Shown here: one piece after another, positions 22,360 to 36,199 of the stretch
Layout: each line of letters begins with the position of its first letter
Position numbering within the stretch: position 1 is the stretch's first letter
Origin: Epiperipatus broadwayi
Lineage: Eukaryota > Onychophora > Udeonychophora > Euonychophora > Peripatidae
Assembly (NCBI GenBank): GCA_028023455.1
Contig: JAQFVV010012394.1
Location: 30,966,885-31,030,884, forward strand
Direction: 5' to 3'
Length of the DNA stretch: 64,000 nt
Notes under the pieces: model-generated
What the model was told of the DNA's origin: nothing
Databases searched by the model: none
Seen by the model: the letters and a program-made list of their open reading frames with translations, nothing else
Made by a program: the position numbers and the translations under genes

Positions 22360-25000
22360 AGCAAAATATAGAAAAGTGTGATTTCGGTAATATTTCTGAA
22401 ACTTTTATTATATTAATTTTTCACCTGAAATACTTATTCCTTTTTTTATACATTCTATTCCAATTCTTTATCATTTTAAATTCTATTCATTATTAATGTT
22501 TTATAGCTTTCCTGATGTAACATGCAATGCAGAACTTCTATGAATGACAGAACCCAAGTTTATTCTGGAGACCTGCCAAAATAGATGTACCTTAATCAAC
22601 TTGCAGTTAATAATGGACCTTTATTAAGCTCCAATTTAAACCCTCAACTCTCTGCATTACATAATTAAATACTAAGCTTAAGTCATGGCATAAGTGTCCA
22701 TTGTTTGCTTACAGCCATCGGCGCATCCCTTTTACATACACCAGGTTTCAACATAAGATCCCTATGTTTGCTTATCATCGGAACATTTAACAGAACTAAT
22801 CCCCCCCCCCATAACCCCCCATTTGTCTTTTAAGATCTAGCAGAACATTTTTAGGAAAATAATCTATATACTTTCATTTTAATATAACAAAAAAAATGCA
22901 TAAAAATATACACAAATATTAATAAATACATCTTAAAAAATCGATACCAGCCCTCTTCCTTCCATTTTAATTAAGTTAAAATAAATAAAAATTCCCATTA
23001 ATAGTCCCACACATTATTGTTGATACATTTTAACAGTTAAAGGAGTCTAGATCTATTATGTCAACATTTAAAGAAAAGTTCTTTAAGAAAAGTTTATAAT
23101 TATCCTCATCAATTAGTGGTACAACTTTCTCCAGATGGTTAAAGCTCTCATATGAGTTTTTTGAGATGACTGGCATGAATTCTCCATTGTTCCACTGTTT
23201 TTCTTTTGATTTCCTTAGCTAGCTCTGCGCATCCTTATTTCCCTTGATTAATGTTCACACAGATAGCTTCAGGTAGTGATAAAAGATATAATTCGTTGAG
23301 GGAAAAGTTCTGGGGTCCCTTAGCCGAAAAACATTTTTTCAGTGCTGTTACTTTATATTTTAACTTCTCTTCACTGTGCTTTATAGATATATAAGTCCAT
23401 GTCAAAATGCCAAGACTTCTGCCAAGTTAAATGCAAAGACTTCTGTCAAGTCAAATGCCAAGTAAGTTAAACAAAAGGAAACTCCATCATTTATATGTTA
23501 TGCTTTCTTTCATGAATTGGGTTCACTCCTGTTATTTTGGTCATCTTTTTTAAATTAGTTAAAAATTCTAGATCAATTAGGGTAATAGATTACCAAATAC
23601 TTCCAATATCTGAAGTTTCAACAGTAGAATTAATTGTAGATATAATGAACACCTCCATACTTCCCCATTCTTTTTAAATTCACTTAAATAAAGATATAAT
23701 AAAAGACAAATGACTCCCAAGATGCATTTCCTTTCCCCTAACCCTTATTTTTCCAAGAATTACAAATAAATAAAAAAAAAAAACTTTTTAGTAAAAAAAA
23801 AAAACTCTCAAGATCTTATTTTTATCTTGATTCAGTTTATTTCAATAAATAATTAAGCTCAATGAATATAGCAGATTCCTTCGCGATAAATAAGAAAACT
23901 TAAAAATAAAATGTTAAAAATTGTTATTTTAATCTACTATAACAGATATACAATTTTAATAAAATAAAAACATATGTGTGTATATATCTGTGAGCTGGTA
24001 GAAATACCAGCTCAACATATTTATATAATGATGGTATTATCTTCAAGTAGTTAATATATATATATATATATTATATTATGATACATATGTATATATGTGT
24101 AGAGTGATTTAAAAATAAGTTAGAAAGAGTAAAACAAAATAATATATACATATTTTAAAAATATAAATAAAAAAGGGAGACAGTTAATTTATTAAATAAA
24201 AATAAAAATATGTTTTTTCTTGAAATAAAGTTAAAAGGTGGGAGGGGGAGGGCTATTGATCTGGTAACTAAATTTATATAACTATGAAAGTGAGCTGGCT
24301 TGTGTTTAAAACTGTTTTTGAACTTTAGCCTGTTAGATTAAATAGTATAAAGAAATAAATGGCAGCTTCTAGATACAAAATTTAATTGATTATAACTTTG
24401 AATCCTATTACTGAGAAATACAAAGCCAGAAACAAATATGGTAATGAGAATACCATATCACTGCATCACTTGGAGTTCATTAATTGCTCTATCTTACAAT
24501 ATATTGTTCTATTATAGGGTAAAAAAACAATTCTTTACATGATTTTAACTAATATCACTATTTCTACAACATACACTGTACTTTGGCGTCAGACCAATCA
24601 AAATAATAAACTATATCAAAATTGATTATAATGCTGTAAATAATATCTAAATTATTAAAAGAAATTGCATGAAAGCCAATGTTCATGAGTTGACTTTAGA
24701 CTTTAGAATTATAGATTATAAAAAGGCATTGTTTGGGAATGCATAAATTTTAACACATTATGATATTTAATCATATCATTATAGGGCAATAGCAATAATT
24801 ACACTACAAAGCATTAAGAAGATTAACATAGATTAGGACATAAGAACCGAGAGATTTCATTTTTCCAAAAAATTTTACAGAAGGTTTCCAACAAATATTT
24901 CACAGATTAAATTGATAAATTAAACGAGACAAATAAATCACAGCTATTATAAATCATCTTGATTTATCAGGTGATGTGTTTTTGCAAATGATGCTTTAAA
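22360..25000. other. A+T-rich sequence with one protein-like patch
   Basis: Contains a C10 run near 22801 and a TA-rich microsatellite near 24053-24075. On the minus strand at about 23040-23200 a 52-codon open stretch reads GEFMPVISKNSYESFNHLEK and ends DLDSFNC. It looks more protein-like than its surroundings, but I do not recognise it. No other feature. Confidence 0.35.
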
Positions 25001-25001
25001 G

Positions 25002-25190
25002 CAGGAGTGTCCAACCTGAGTCATGGGGGACACATGCTGCTTAGAAAGACTACAAATGTTGCTCAATACAAAATTTTAAACTTATTTAAAACATTATGAG
25101 ATTGTTTTATGATTACATATAGTAATGTCATCAATATAAATGTACATATGTATTTAAATATCATGGCAAATATACAACTATATTTGTTTT
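25002..25190 (+). mobile_element. hAT-like transposon end
   Basis: Begins CAGGAGTGTCCAACCTGAG right after CTTTAAAG (24994-25001), an 8-bp palindromic target of the hAT type. The following sequence (GGGGACACATGCTGC...) matches the style of hAT terminal regions. It appears cut off by the PLE-B palindrome; I did not find its other end. Confidence 0.5.
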
Positions 25191-26034
25191 TCTCTGTCAC
25201 ATTTATACAAATACAACTTGCCCATCTTCAAGCATTTTTTAGCAAAAATTTTTATTGTATATATACACACACAAACTGATATTTCAACTGTCCTGAAGTC
25301 TTCCTCACAGCTATAATATAATGACAAATGAAATAAAATAAATAACTATATAAATAATACAAAAAAAAAATGTAAATAATGAAATTTAAAAAATAAAAGA
25401 AAATAAACTGTAACAAAACATGATAAAATTAAAGTAAGTTAAATGTAATAAAATGAAATTAAAAGCAAATTAAATAAAATAATCCAGATAATATAAAATA
25501 AAATATACAATATTAAATTGAAATATAAAATAAATATAGCTTATATATTCATGAACAACTATTAATTTAAATATTTATTCTTTTTTACTATATTTTTAAT
25601 GATCCATTAATTATTACCATTTCTTATAAATTAAAACCACAATTTTATTATTCTCAAATTAATAAATATTTATTATTTTTATATATTTCTTTGTTCAACA
25701 TTAATTCATTCACTAAAAATGTTCTTTTTAATTTTTAAATCATATATAATGTCTATATTTTCTTATCTATTTTTCTGCTATTAATATTTTATATTTATCT
25801 TTTTATTTTGTAGCTAAAAATCGTAAATATTGTAACCCTGTTTTAACTTATATACTTCTATTTCAATTTATTACAAATTTCTAAAAAAGTACATTTTTTA
25901 GAAAAATAATTATCTTATATCCTAACTCTCTCTATTACATATTATTTACACTAAATATCTCTATAATCATTACACCCTTTTCATTTTATTTATACATTAA
26001 ATATATATTTATATACATTTTAAATTAAACTATC

Positions 26035-27430
26035 TCAATGTATATATGTAAACAAAGTAAGAGTAAATCATTCTCCCAAGGCTATCATTTAAAGCACTCT
26101 AAATGTTGGACAAAGAATCAAGAATAGAATGAATCCACCTATTTTTGGTAGCTCTGATATTTATATGCATATCTTTATTAACATTTTCTGAATTATTAAC
26201 AATATTGACAAAGATATGCTTATAAACATAAGAGATCCCACAAATAGGTTGATTCATTCTATTCTTGATTCTTTGTTTGACATTTAGAGTACTTTTACAT
26301 CATAGCCTGGGGGATAGAGATTTACTCCCTTTATTCACATATACATTGAGCTATCTTTAATTTAAAATTTACATATTAAAACTTGTTTAATTATTATAAT
26401 CAGTGTGTTAAAATTTTGAGATGATGTCTCCAGCCTTATATAATTAATTATAAGTTTAATAACTCTTAAGTGGTATAATACATCTGGTTGATAAATTAAT
26501 TTCATTCTGAATTACCAACAGTGTTGACAAAGATATGTTTATAAATATCAGAGCTTCCAAAAATAGGTGGATTTATTCTATTCTTGATTCTTTGTTCAAT
26601 AATTAGAGAGCTTTTAACCCTTTCAATGATTATTATTTAATTGGCTGAATGAGTTAAAAATCAAAACTTTTAATTGGCCAACTCACAACTTTAACAAAAT
26701 CTATTGTTAAAATAGATTCACTTTTAATAATATAAATACGTTAGTTTCATTTGTAAAAAGTATATTACTAAATTGTCAGATGACGAAAGTAAACGAAAGT
26801 CTTTTCAAAAATAAAATTTGATTTATAATTTAAAAAATATTCAATTGCGATGAAATAAAAGTAACCGCTATTCAACCAACCAAAAAAGATTGCATCAGCA
26901 ATCTTTTTTTTTTCACTTTAACGTTATGATAAATATGTACAATAAATAAATAATTCTTGGTAATATCTTAACTATTTTTCTAAAATAATTTGATTTTTAG
27001 TATTATTTTATCAATAATAATTTGTATTTCAATTCAAATATTGTTTAAAATGTTGTAAACATTCGTTTATCATTTTCGTAATAAAAATCAAAATGAACGT
27101 AACTTTTTACTTTTTGGCAGCCATTTCTCTTTTTGACAGAAGTTGTATAGCCAATAAGATTCAAGAAAAGGTGGTGAGGAGGTGGTGCTTTGGTTTTGTT
27201 TGACATGTATGGTCATTTTTATTGATATTTTACTTGTAAAATAATTCTGAAGAGGGCACCATCTTACAGAACTTTTGATTTTCTTTCGAATGACGTAATA
27301 TATATACGTGGGATAAAAAGTAGCCGATTTAGAGTGATGACAAATCTTCTCATTTTTTGACGAGTCAAGCAGTTTAAAGATTAAGTCATAGCCTGGGTAA
27401 ATGATTTACTCCTTTTTTTACATATATATG
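26035..27430. mobile_element. inverted-repeat element H nested in PLE-B
   Basis: A palindrome at 26035-26350 has arms sharing AATCAAGAATAGAAT and GTAAATCATT/TTTACTCC. A further copy of the inner arm lies at 26515-26617 and resumes at 27385-27430 with GTCATAGCCTGGG. The outer sequence (ATGTATATATGTAAACAAAG and its complement ending near 27430) looks like long terminal inverted repeats. Family not recognised. Confidence 0.55.
26618..27380. mobile_element. 763-bp insertion flanked by TTAA
   Basis: TTAA at 26614-26617 and at 27381-27384 bracket sequence missing from the parallel copy at 26281-26310. The left end CCCTTTCAATG suits a piggyBac-type end. The right end (inverted TCTTTAAACTG) is only loosely similar. 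It has no transposase, so at best it is a non-autonomous piggyBac-like element. Confidence 0.5.
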
Positions 27431-27559
27431 TACTTTAACTTACTAATCCATATCATTATAGTATTTTATACTTGAAAGTTATACTAAGTTTCTTATCTCA
27501 TAAATATATATCATCTCTAAATATATTCACATTTATATTCCTATAGAAACAAATTACAA

Positions 27560-27880
27560 ATTCATGTTTATTAATCAGCAATTTTTTCTTTATATATATA
27601 TATTATAATAATGTCATCCTAATCCCAGAATCTCTATTAAATTGTTTTTTTTTATTAGTATTGTGTTTTTTATTTTACTTTCTTCAATATTATCTGTATG
27701 TAATATTGACCTTTTTCTAAATTTGTGTTCTGTTTCCTTCATATCTATATATATGTTGGTGATTTATTTTCTAACATATGTTGTTATAATCTTGCTTTAT
27801 ACAATTTTTAGTTTCTTCCATATATATGTTTTCTTCTATCATACTGTTTAAACATTGTTTGCATTGCTTGCATTTTATTA
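27560..27880 (-). pseudogene. PLE-B GIY-YIG endonuclease remnant, left arm
   Basis: The minus strand reads NKSPTYI, then MKETEHKFRKRSI, then ESKIKNTILIKK and NRDSGIRMTLL in shifting frames. These segments match the plus-strand remnant across the palindrome centre. The plus-strand 69-codon frame here (27642-27851) is only the complement of this remnant. Confidence 0.6.
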
Positions 27881-27884
27881 TAAT

Positions 27885-28260
27885 TATATTTAATGAAATG
27901 CAAACAATGTTTAGGAAGTGGGGTTGAAAACAAATTTGTGGGAGAAACTAAAAATTCAATAAGACAAGGTTAAAGAAATGTGTTAGATAATAAATCACCA
28001 ATATATATATAAATATATATATAACATGAAGAAAACAGAACACAAATTTACAGAATGTTCAATAAAAATGAGGTTACCTTCCAATGATATTAAAAAATAA
28101 TAATAAAAGAAGTATTACTAATAAAAAAGGTAAAGCCAAAATTGAATAGAAATTCTGGGATTAGAATGATATTATTGGAAATATATTTATTAAAAAGGAT
28201 ATATAAAGGAAAATATATAAGAGAAAATTACTTATAAATAAATATGGCTTTGTAATTTTT
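27885..28260 (+). pseudogene. PLE-B GIY-YIG endonuclease remnant, right arm
   Basis: Translates in pieces to FVGETKNSIRQ, NVLDNKSPIYI, MKKTEHKFTECSIKMRLPSN and EILGLE. The (F/Y)VGETKNS.RQR core followed by an H-K-F-T-x-C-S-I-K block is the GIY-YIG and downstream layout of Penelope-like elements. There are several stops and no upstream domain. Confidence 0.7.
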
Positions 28261-29299
28261 TTTACATAGGAATATAAATATGAATGTTTTTACAGGTGAT
28301 ACATATTTTTAAAATAAAAAGCCTAGCATAACTTTCAGATATAAAATAGTGTAATATGAAATACAAATTTATAAAGAAAAATTATATAATAATATATATT
28401 AATAGTAATAAAAAGATTATAAATGATATGGATTAGTAAATTAAATTATATATAAATGAAAAATGTATAAAATATACATTAAATATATAAATAAAAAAAA
28501 GTTGTAATGATTACAGGCATAGTTAGTTTAAATAATATATAATAAAGGAAAGTAGAATATAAGAAAATTATTTTTTAAAAAATGTGTTTTTTTAAAAAAC
28601 ATTTAAGAAATTGAAATAGAAATAAGTCTAAAAAGTATTACAATATTTATGACTTTTAGCTATAAAATAAAAAGATAAATATAAAATATTATTAATAATA
28701 GGAAAATGAATAATAAAATAATAGATATTATATATGATCTAAGAATAAAAAAATATTTTAAAAAATATATATAAATATTGAATAGAGGAATATATAGAAA
28801 TAAAATAATAAGTATTTTATTAATTTAGAGATAATAAAATTAGTTTTAATTTATAAAGAATAGTAAATAATTAAAGCATTATTTAAAAATGTAGTAAAAT
28901 AAGTAATATATTTAAATTAAAAGTTGTTTGTGAATATATGTATATATTTATATTTATACAAATAGGAATAGACTTTTAGGATCTATATTTATTTTATATT
29001 TCAATTCAATGTTGTATATTTTATTTAATATTATCTGGATTATTTGAATTGAATTGAATTTAATGCTATTTTATCACATTTAATTTATTTTACTTTTATT
29101 ATGTTTAGTTATATTTTATTTTATATCATTTTTCTTTATTTTTTTAAATTTTATTGCTTATATTTTTTGTTGTACTATTTTTATAGCTGTTTATTTTATT
29201 TTTTTATTATGTCATAGCTCTGAGGAAGACTGCAGATGAGTTAGAACATCAGATTGTGTCTGTGTGTGTATATATATATATTGTAACAGTATGTATATA

Positions 29300-30862
29300 C
29301 ATGCATTGCACAGGTGTGTGTGTATGTATGAGTTACATAGTTCACTTGTTTTTATTTATTAAAAAATATATAAAATTTAAAAATATATATATCAGAATCA
29401 ATAGCTTGAAAATATAGAAATTAAAATACAGAGAAATTTAGAGATAAGTTAGAAACTAATAATTGTAACTCGTCTTTCTTTTATACAATATTATCTGATA
29501 AAAATATTCTTTAAGAAAAAAAAGTGTTTTTAATTAAAATAAAAATAAAAAGTTTATGATTAATGAAAATAGTTTGTACAAAAAATAATCAGGCTGGAGA
29601 TTAAAATTCCAGACGGATTAGTTGAACAATTTCTAATCTCTGTAATTAAAATTCAAAAACAGAAAATAAAGAAATGTAAATTATAATTAAATTTTTTAGA
29701 GATAAAATGTGTTGAAGCTGGAGCAAAGGTGGGGTCAAAGTAATATAATGGGCACATAGGCTCTATTGTCTTCAGTTTTTGAGTTCAGCCAGAGTTGTTA
29801 AGTTAAGTTTGAATTAAGTTCATTTCAAGCCAGATTAAAAATAATGATTGGCTAGAACTGAATGTTGTGTTCGGTTATTTTCTCCACTTTTCTCCCATGT
29901 GCCAATTAGAAAAATGTCATAATAAATTAACCTGACTCACCTTCTGTCAAAGTTTCAACCTGCCCTACTAAATTAGGTGAAAATTATGTAAATCAGGCGA
30001 CCAAGAACTAGAAACCAAGAAGCTATCTTTCAGTTAAAAATACAAATGCCAGGACCAAGAAACTAACCAGATCCAAGGACAAAGGGTTGATCACCCATCT
30101 ACAACCCAACTACAACTACAAAAAAATCCAGGAACTATGATACCTACCATGGAAATTAAAGACTAATAGAACCACTACAAAGACAATGTTAAAATGATAA
30201 ATAAGGTCCAAAAGTAGTGCTATAAATCCTAGGTAAATATTTATTAATATCAGGATAAAAACTTTTAAATCTTGCTCGTTAAAATAAGCATGCAAAATTT
30301 GTTAAATGTATAATATTTCTTATGTGTTTTACATTTTAATTATAACTTATTATTATTACATTTATAATTATTATCATTGTTTTTTTTAATAAATTTTGTT
30401 TAAAATTATTAATGTCGTTTTTTCTGTCTCTCTCTCCATTGATAATCAAATGTGTAGCCAATCTCATGTGAAGAACTAGCCATGGGTCAAGCGCTTGAAA
30501 CATGTTAGTGACATTTCATAGATTACAATCTAAGTATTGGATGGTGCTCTGGGTTTAAACCCATTATAAATTTCCCTATGGGATGTTTTATGTTTCATGC
30601 AGCTGGGGAGTTACTTCAGTCTAGAAAGGTGACTGTCGGTTTAATATTTTATTAAATCACAGTCTGACTGGGGTATGATTGATATATAAGTATTAATCAT
30701 ATTTACTCTCCTGCTTGAGTAACGGGTTTTTAAAAAGGTCTTTTTTGCAAAATAATATACTTTTATAAAATTAGAATAAATAATTAGAAAGTTTTAAAAT
30801 TAAAAAGTTCGAGTTGTAAAAATTTTAAAAAGTCTAAAAGTCCAATTAAGCAGCTCTTCATT

Positions 30863-30943
<81 letters not shown>

Positions 30944-33510
30944 GCCTTTTGGTTTATTCCATCTATAAACCAAATACAATAAAATCAAGTAATTGTGGAA
31001 AAAAATTTTTTTTTTGATGTAAGAAAAGTTAAGAGTTTTATTTGAAAAAGTAATGGCTATACAGCTCAAAAGTAACATATATAGAGACAGTTTGTGTTTG
31101 TATAAAATATCTGTTACTAAAGAGTTGATGAGAATTAAGATTGAATTGATTGTCAGTAGCTTTAGTTAACAGTTTCTTTCTAGAGAATAAGTTTAGAGTT
31201 ATAGGAGATTATAGTGAATATTTATGTTTATGATTATCACAAATTATAATTGATTTTATGCTTGTAATTATAAGAAATTATGATGGATATTTCTGTTCAT
31301 ATAATCTGAATAATCAGTCTTCTGTTTCATGTTCTGTACAGGTATGTGTGTGTGATACAGATATATGGGTTTGATTTTTTTTCTTTCCTTTATAGAAACT
31401 GACATAATTTTTTATATTATTAAAAATGTAAATTTAAATAAGAAATTATTTAGATCAAATGAATGTAACCTTTGTTTGACCAAAAAGTGTTAGTAAGCTT
31501 ATGTTTTTAATTAGATCTTCTTTAACTAATTTTCCATAAAGTAATCACCAATGTGTTAATTAAAGAGATTTGGTTTCAGATTAGACAAAGTTGTTAAAAA
31601 AGTAACACTTAAGGAAGAGTCATTGTTTATTCTGAGTGGGAATTTTTTAATTAGACTTGAAGAGGAACCACTGGGGGGGGGGGTAACATGTATTTCCTTT
31701 TCTCTCTTTTACCCTATAAAAACTGAGAAAAGTGAATAGGAGAAGAACTTTTTGCTGATTGAGAACAGGGGCTAACTAACTAAAAATTAATATCTCTAAA
31801 GGTTTTTTTTTTCCAAGTTTTTAAAATTTTCTTTCTCAGAATTTAATAATGCATTTAAGTTTTATAATAGACCAAAATATGAATTTCTAATTCGTCCATA
31901 AGTGGTGCATACTCTTTTTCCTCAAATCAATTATGAAGAAGTCAACTTTTGATAAGATATTTTATGCTGAATATCACAATTTATCCATTCTGCTTATTAA
32001 AAATTCATTGAAGGAGAGAACTGTCAAAATTTTGTATGAGATTGAAGCTCCAATTCAAATTATAATAATTATTTGGCTGTTTAAAATTCATTTAAAGAGA
32101 CTGCAGCAAACTTCTGAAAATGTTTAAAAAGTTAATTCATGTTTGGTAATCAGAAACTGCTTGTTGTATATGATTTGAACCTTCAAATGGAAAAGAAGAA
32201 GAAAAGAAACCAAGGAATTCAAATCCAGGAAGAAAGTCATAAAATGGAAGGCAATCAACAGAACTCTTTTAAAATTTATTAATTCTCCTGTAGCTACACT
32301 TTTGATTTAAAATAACTATCTACATTTTTTTTGTCTATCTTGATTCAAATGATTGTCTGTGCGTTCTATACACATTTAATTAAAACGACTGTCTGACATG
32401 CAATTATATAGCTATCTCAAGGAAAATAAATGGAATACATTAATTGATTGATGGACAGTGGAAGGAAAAGACATTTAAAGAGACTATCTGCAATGTTGAT
32501 ATTTATTCTTTATTTTATTTCGTTTATATATGTCATTTGTTTTTTTTTATATTTCATTTTGTTTATATACTATGTCACACTCCAATCACTAGATTATTTA
32601 ATTTAATATTTTGTTCATGTTTAAAATGTTTGAAGGAAAGAGAAAAAAAATGATTTTGATACCATTTAAGTATAGATGCTCATGTAAATTTAAATTTAAA
32701 AGCAAAGAGAGAAATGATATAAATATTTTTATTATTCTTAACAAAATTTTAATTTGTGCTTAATAGTAAATATGAAGAGTGAGGGGATGGTTGTAAAACC
32801 CATAATTATGCTAAAGTATTGTTGATCTGTTATTAATATAAATGTTAGGTATGTTGTTGGCTTGACTGTTTAAAATTGAAATAATTCATATACGCTTTGA
32901 TTCGGGATTTGGTTAGTCTTTGTCATTTATCTAGGCTATAATCGATGTAGATATGGGCATATAAAGCCATAAATGCTTGTCATTACTAACATAAAGTTAT
33001 TCTACCACCCAATAGATGGGAAGTGGCCGTCTCATGATTTATATACCATGGCAGGCGGAGATGACTAAGTTTCACTCCATTTATTTGTTAAGATAGGGAA
33101 TAAGTTTAACATTTTAGATTTTTATATTAATCTTTAATTTTACATTTAAATAGCTTGCCATAATGAATTTAATATTTATTTAGTGAGTCGAGTATGAATA
33201 GACTATACAGATTGTATTTGAAAAGAAAAATGTTCTATCCCTTATTTAAGCTTAGGCCAAAAAGTTCACAGTCAAACTGGCACCAACCCATCTGATACAT
33301 TTATGTATTCGATGAAGCATGAAAATACGACAACACAAAATACTATACTGTCAGGAATGTACATCTGAACAGTAAGTAGAGTTAGAGAAGACATTGTCTC
33401 TACCAACAGGAATGCTACATCTGTTGGCGAGTAAAACAATAAACAAAAAAACTCCATAGAATGGACTGCAGTCCTTTGCCGACTTACAAACACATCCATA
33501 GGCAAACAGA
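29300..33510. other. A+T-rich sequence, nothing firm
   Basis: Contains a (TA)n microsatellite at about 30866-30940 that creates a Tyr-Ile repeat frame, and a G-run near 31672-31682. No coding exon or repeat family recognised. The region 32900-33500 is less A+T-rich but gives no recognisable protein. Confidence 0.45.
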
Positions 33511-33514
33511 AGGT

Positions 33515-33600
33515 GTGTGGTGTATATGTGCAATCCTGCCTGTAGTGGATCTCATACTACATCTACTAATTACACAAATATATCCAATCCATTGAGCTAA
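33515..33600 (-). repeat. possible tRNA-derived SINE (family S3)
   Basis: The minus strand has TAGCTCAATGG (33589-33599), a good A-box match. About 42 nt later comes GTATGAGATCC (33547-33557), a weak B box. A tRNA-derived SINE or an old tRNA pseudogene would explain it. Confidence 0.4.
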
Positions 33601-33604
33601 TTCA

Positions 33605-35505
33605 ACTACAAAATGAATAACCTAAGATTACCCTCCCTTAAACTATATATAACTTTACAAATCTATACAGCCATTCACGCCCAACTTAAATTGAACATTT
33701 ATTATGTTTGCACAGATGAATTTTATAAAATTTGTTTTAAGATTCCATGGTTAAAAACATTCCAAAACAAACATAACCGATCAAAATACAAAGTCATCGA
33801 TAATGTCAATTGCATAGGGAATACAAAAAAACCCAATGGTGTTCATCATAAGACACCACAGTGACATGATGACTTATATATTCCAATCGACTATGAAACA
33901 CCAACATAATTAACCGCTAACGAATTTATGCAACATCTATACCCAACTTTAAATTTCATGCATTTAAATAATTTATACGATAAGTATTAATACAAATAAA
34001 AAAATAATAAAATGAAAATGATTTTTTTTCAAAGCAAAACATATAAAATTTTAAACATTATCAATTGATTTTAAACTTAAAAGTCAGATAGAAGTTTATA
34101 AGCTTGAATGAAAGTTCTTAATTAGTTTTAAATTTTAGAGTTCATGTCAATAGCTTACAGTAGAAGAATCACTGCTCTTGATGTAAATTCCCACGGAGTC
34201 TTTATTTGAAAACCTGGTCAGATGTTCCGGAGGTAGCATTAGCTGGTTCATTTCTGTATCACAGTCAGTTCATTTTTAAAATAGAGAGAGAGTGTGTGAT
34301 ATGTACATCCTATCACGACCCTCAAAAACAAGCTGGAAAACTGCCTGGAACTCAATATTTTTCTTTTTATAGTCCTCGTATGGATTCCATGAACAAAAAT
34401 GTCACTGTTCCATTTTTTTTTTGTTATGGTCTGGGCCTTTATTTGCTTCCATTGGTCAAGCTGAAATCTCTTTCTTCTCTTATCTATTTTTCATCTGACT
34501 TTTTAATTACACAGCTTTTGGATAATTAATAAATAATCATTTCCATTTACAGATTACAGGAATTAATTAATACCTGTTTTTATTTTTACTTACGTTATTT
34601 CTTTTTTAAACTATTTTTATATTTAAATCTTTTTTTATAAAAAAAAGTACATTCAAATACCTTTTTTTATTTATAAAAAAAAATATTTTTAAAGTTTAGT
34701 ATCTGTGCGAATATATACATTTAACGAACATTTTAATTTTAGCGTTTAGTTTTTTTTTTTTTTAATACATTTATTTTTATTTGCAAACTTTAAGATTAAT
34801 GTAACGGCATATTTATATATCGTTACAATATTAAAAAAAAATAATAATAAAATTTTTATTTAAATTAATATATATAATGCACAGAAAGCTAAAAATCTAA
34901 AAACAGGATTGTTTTCAATATAGAATAATAATAAAAAAACTGTTAATTAGTTACCTTTAATCTTAGAATGGAAATGATTTTATAAATAGCAAACAGGCCC
35001 TTGGGCATTTAACCGATTGTAAGTCAGATAAAAGATCGATTAAAAAAACAATAGTGATAACATTTTGAGTTCCCACTCTAAAGCAAGCTGATCAATATTG
35101 ATGCAAATGAACACATGCTCCACAGAGAAAAAATGAACATCACCAATAAGAACAGCACCAAACCAGGCAAGATTGATCCTGGAATTTGATGATAAGAATT
35201 CAAAATGATATAAAATGAAAACTTCTAAGTGGAGTTTTAGATTTGGATTGCTCTTGCTGATTGCATGTTATTGAAACATATTTTATAATGTTTTGCAGAT
35301 CTCCAAAATGTTGAGGTCACACAATAAGTTACATTTCCCATATTTACACCAGCTGAGACAATATCCAGTGTCAAACGATGGACTTGTCTTCCCAAGAACA
35401 ATATCATTTGAGATTGAAGGACCTTCGAATGAAGTTGTGTGATGTATTAAGGACTGCAAAAATGGACTTCAATAAACCTACAGCATTGGAAAGTATGAAT
35501 TTTTG
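33605..35505. other. A+T-rich sequence with unassigned short frames
   Basis: The longest frame, 107 codons at 34206-34529 plus, contains CVICTSYHDPQKQAGKLPG and hydrophobic stretches. I do not recognise it, and it has no clear neighbours or signals. It may be chance or part of an unknown element. Confidence 0.3.
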
Positions 35506-35511
35506 CTTTAA

Positions 35512-35826
35512 GTGAATATGAATTTTAATTATATATTACGAATTTTTTCAAGTAGTAATTTTAAACATCACTTAATTTTTAAAAGAAATCTCTTATCTAA
35601 GTAAAATTTCAAATTATTTATTATATATATATATGTGTGTGTGTTTCCTATCATTTCCATTCATGTTAATTTCATTTAAATTAATAACCAAAATTACACT
35701 TTTCCTTATGTTTGCCGTGAATATGAATTTTAATTATATAATACGAATTTTTTCAAGTAGTAATTTTAAACATCACTTAATTTTTAAAAGAAATCTCTTA
35801 TCTAAGTAAAATTTCAAATTATTTAT

Positions 35827-35857
<31 letters not shown>

Positions 35858-36135
35858 TTCCTATCATTTCCATTCATGTTAATTTCATTTAAATTAATAA
35901 CCAAAATTACACTTTTCCTTATGTTTGCCGTGAATATGAATTTTAATTATATAATACAAATTTTTTCAAGTAGTAATTTTAAACATCACTTAATTTTTAA
36001 AAGAAATCTCTTATCTAAGTAAAATTTCAAATTATTTATTATATATATATGTGTGTGTGTGTTTCCTATCATTTCCATTCATGTTAATTTCATTTAAATT
36101 AATAACCAAAATTACACTTTTCCTTATGTTTGCCG
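35512..36135. repeat. three-copy tandem repeat, unit 205-213 bp
   Basis: Three near-identical units start at 35512, 35717 and 35930, each beginning GTGAATATGAATTTTAA and ending TTATGTTTGCC. The copies differ mainly in the length of an internal (AT)n(GT)n stretch. The high identity implies recent duplication. The array stops a few bases before the PLE-B palindrome. Confidence 0.95.
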
Positions 36136-36199
36136 TGATATCATATAAATAGAATTTATCCAAACTTCAAACACTTTTTAGCAAAACTTTATTTTTACA

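Larger units (their letters stand above)
25190..29300. mobile_element. PLE-B head-to-head palindrome with nested insertions
   Basis: The left arm (minus) and right arm (plus) meet near 27880. Sequence at 25330-25560 is the inverted match of 28930-29210. The outer ends carry hammerhead-like blocks (25280-25312 minus with TGAGGA; 29220-29250 plus with CTGAGGA but a broken GAAA). The inner ends carry GIY-YIG remnants. The left arm is longer because another element lies at about 26035-27430. The element is a decayed Penelope-like 3' end in two opposed copies. Confidence 0.75.

Noticed and set aside
26885-26912. Hairpin AAGATTGC-ATCA-GCAATCTT followed by T run, like a bacterial terminator
   Set aside because: The context is an animal transposon insertion; a Rho-independent terminator has no meaning here and short hairpins are common in A+T-rich DNA.
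30465-30520. Possible hammerhead around GTGAAGAACTAGCC and GAAACATG
   Set aside because: C3 is G, and no stem II could be drawn between the two boxes.
30800-31078. 92-codon minus frame with a long Tyr-Ile repeat
   Set aside because: It is a translation of a (TA)n microsatellite.
34206-34529. 107-codon frame as a host gene
   Set aside because: No recognisable domain, no splice or promoter context, and low-complexity 3' half; listed only as unassigned sequence.
35512-36135. CRISPR-like or satellite array
   Set aside because: Three long near-identical units without spacers in an animal genome; a simple tandem duplication explains it.
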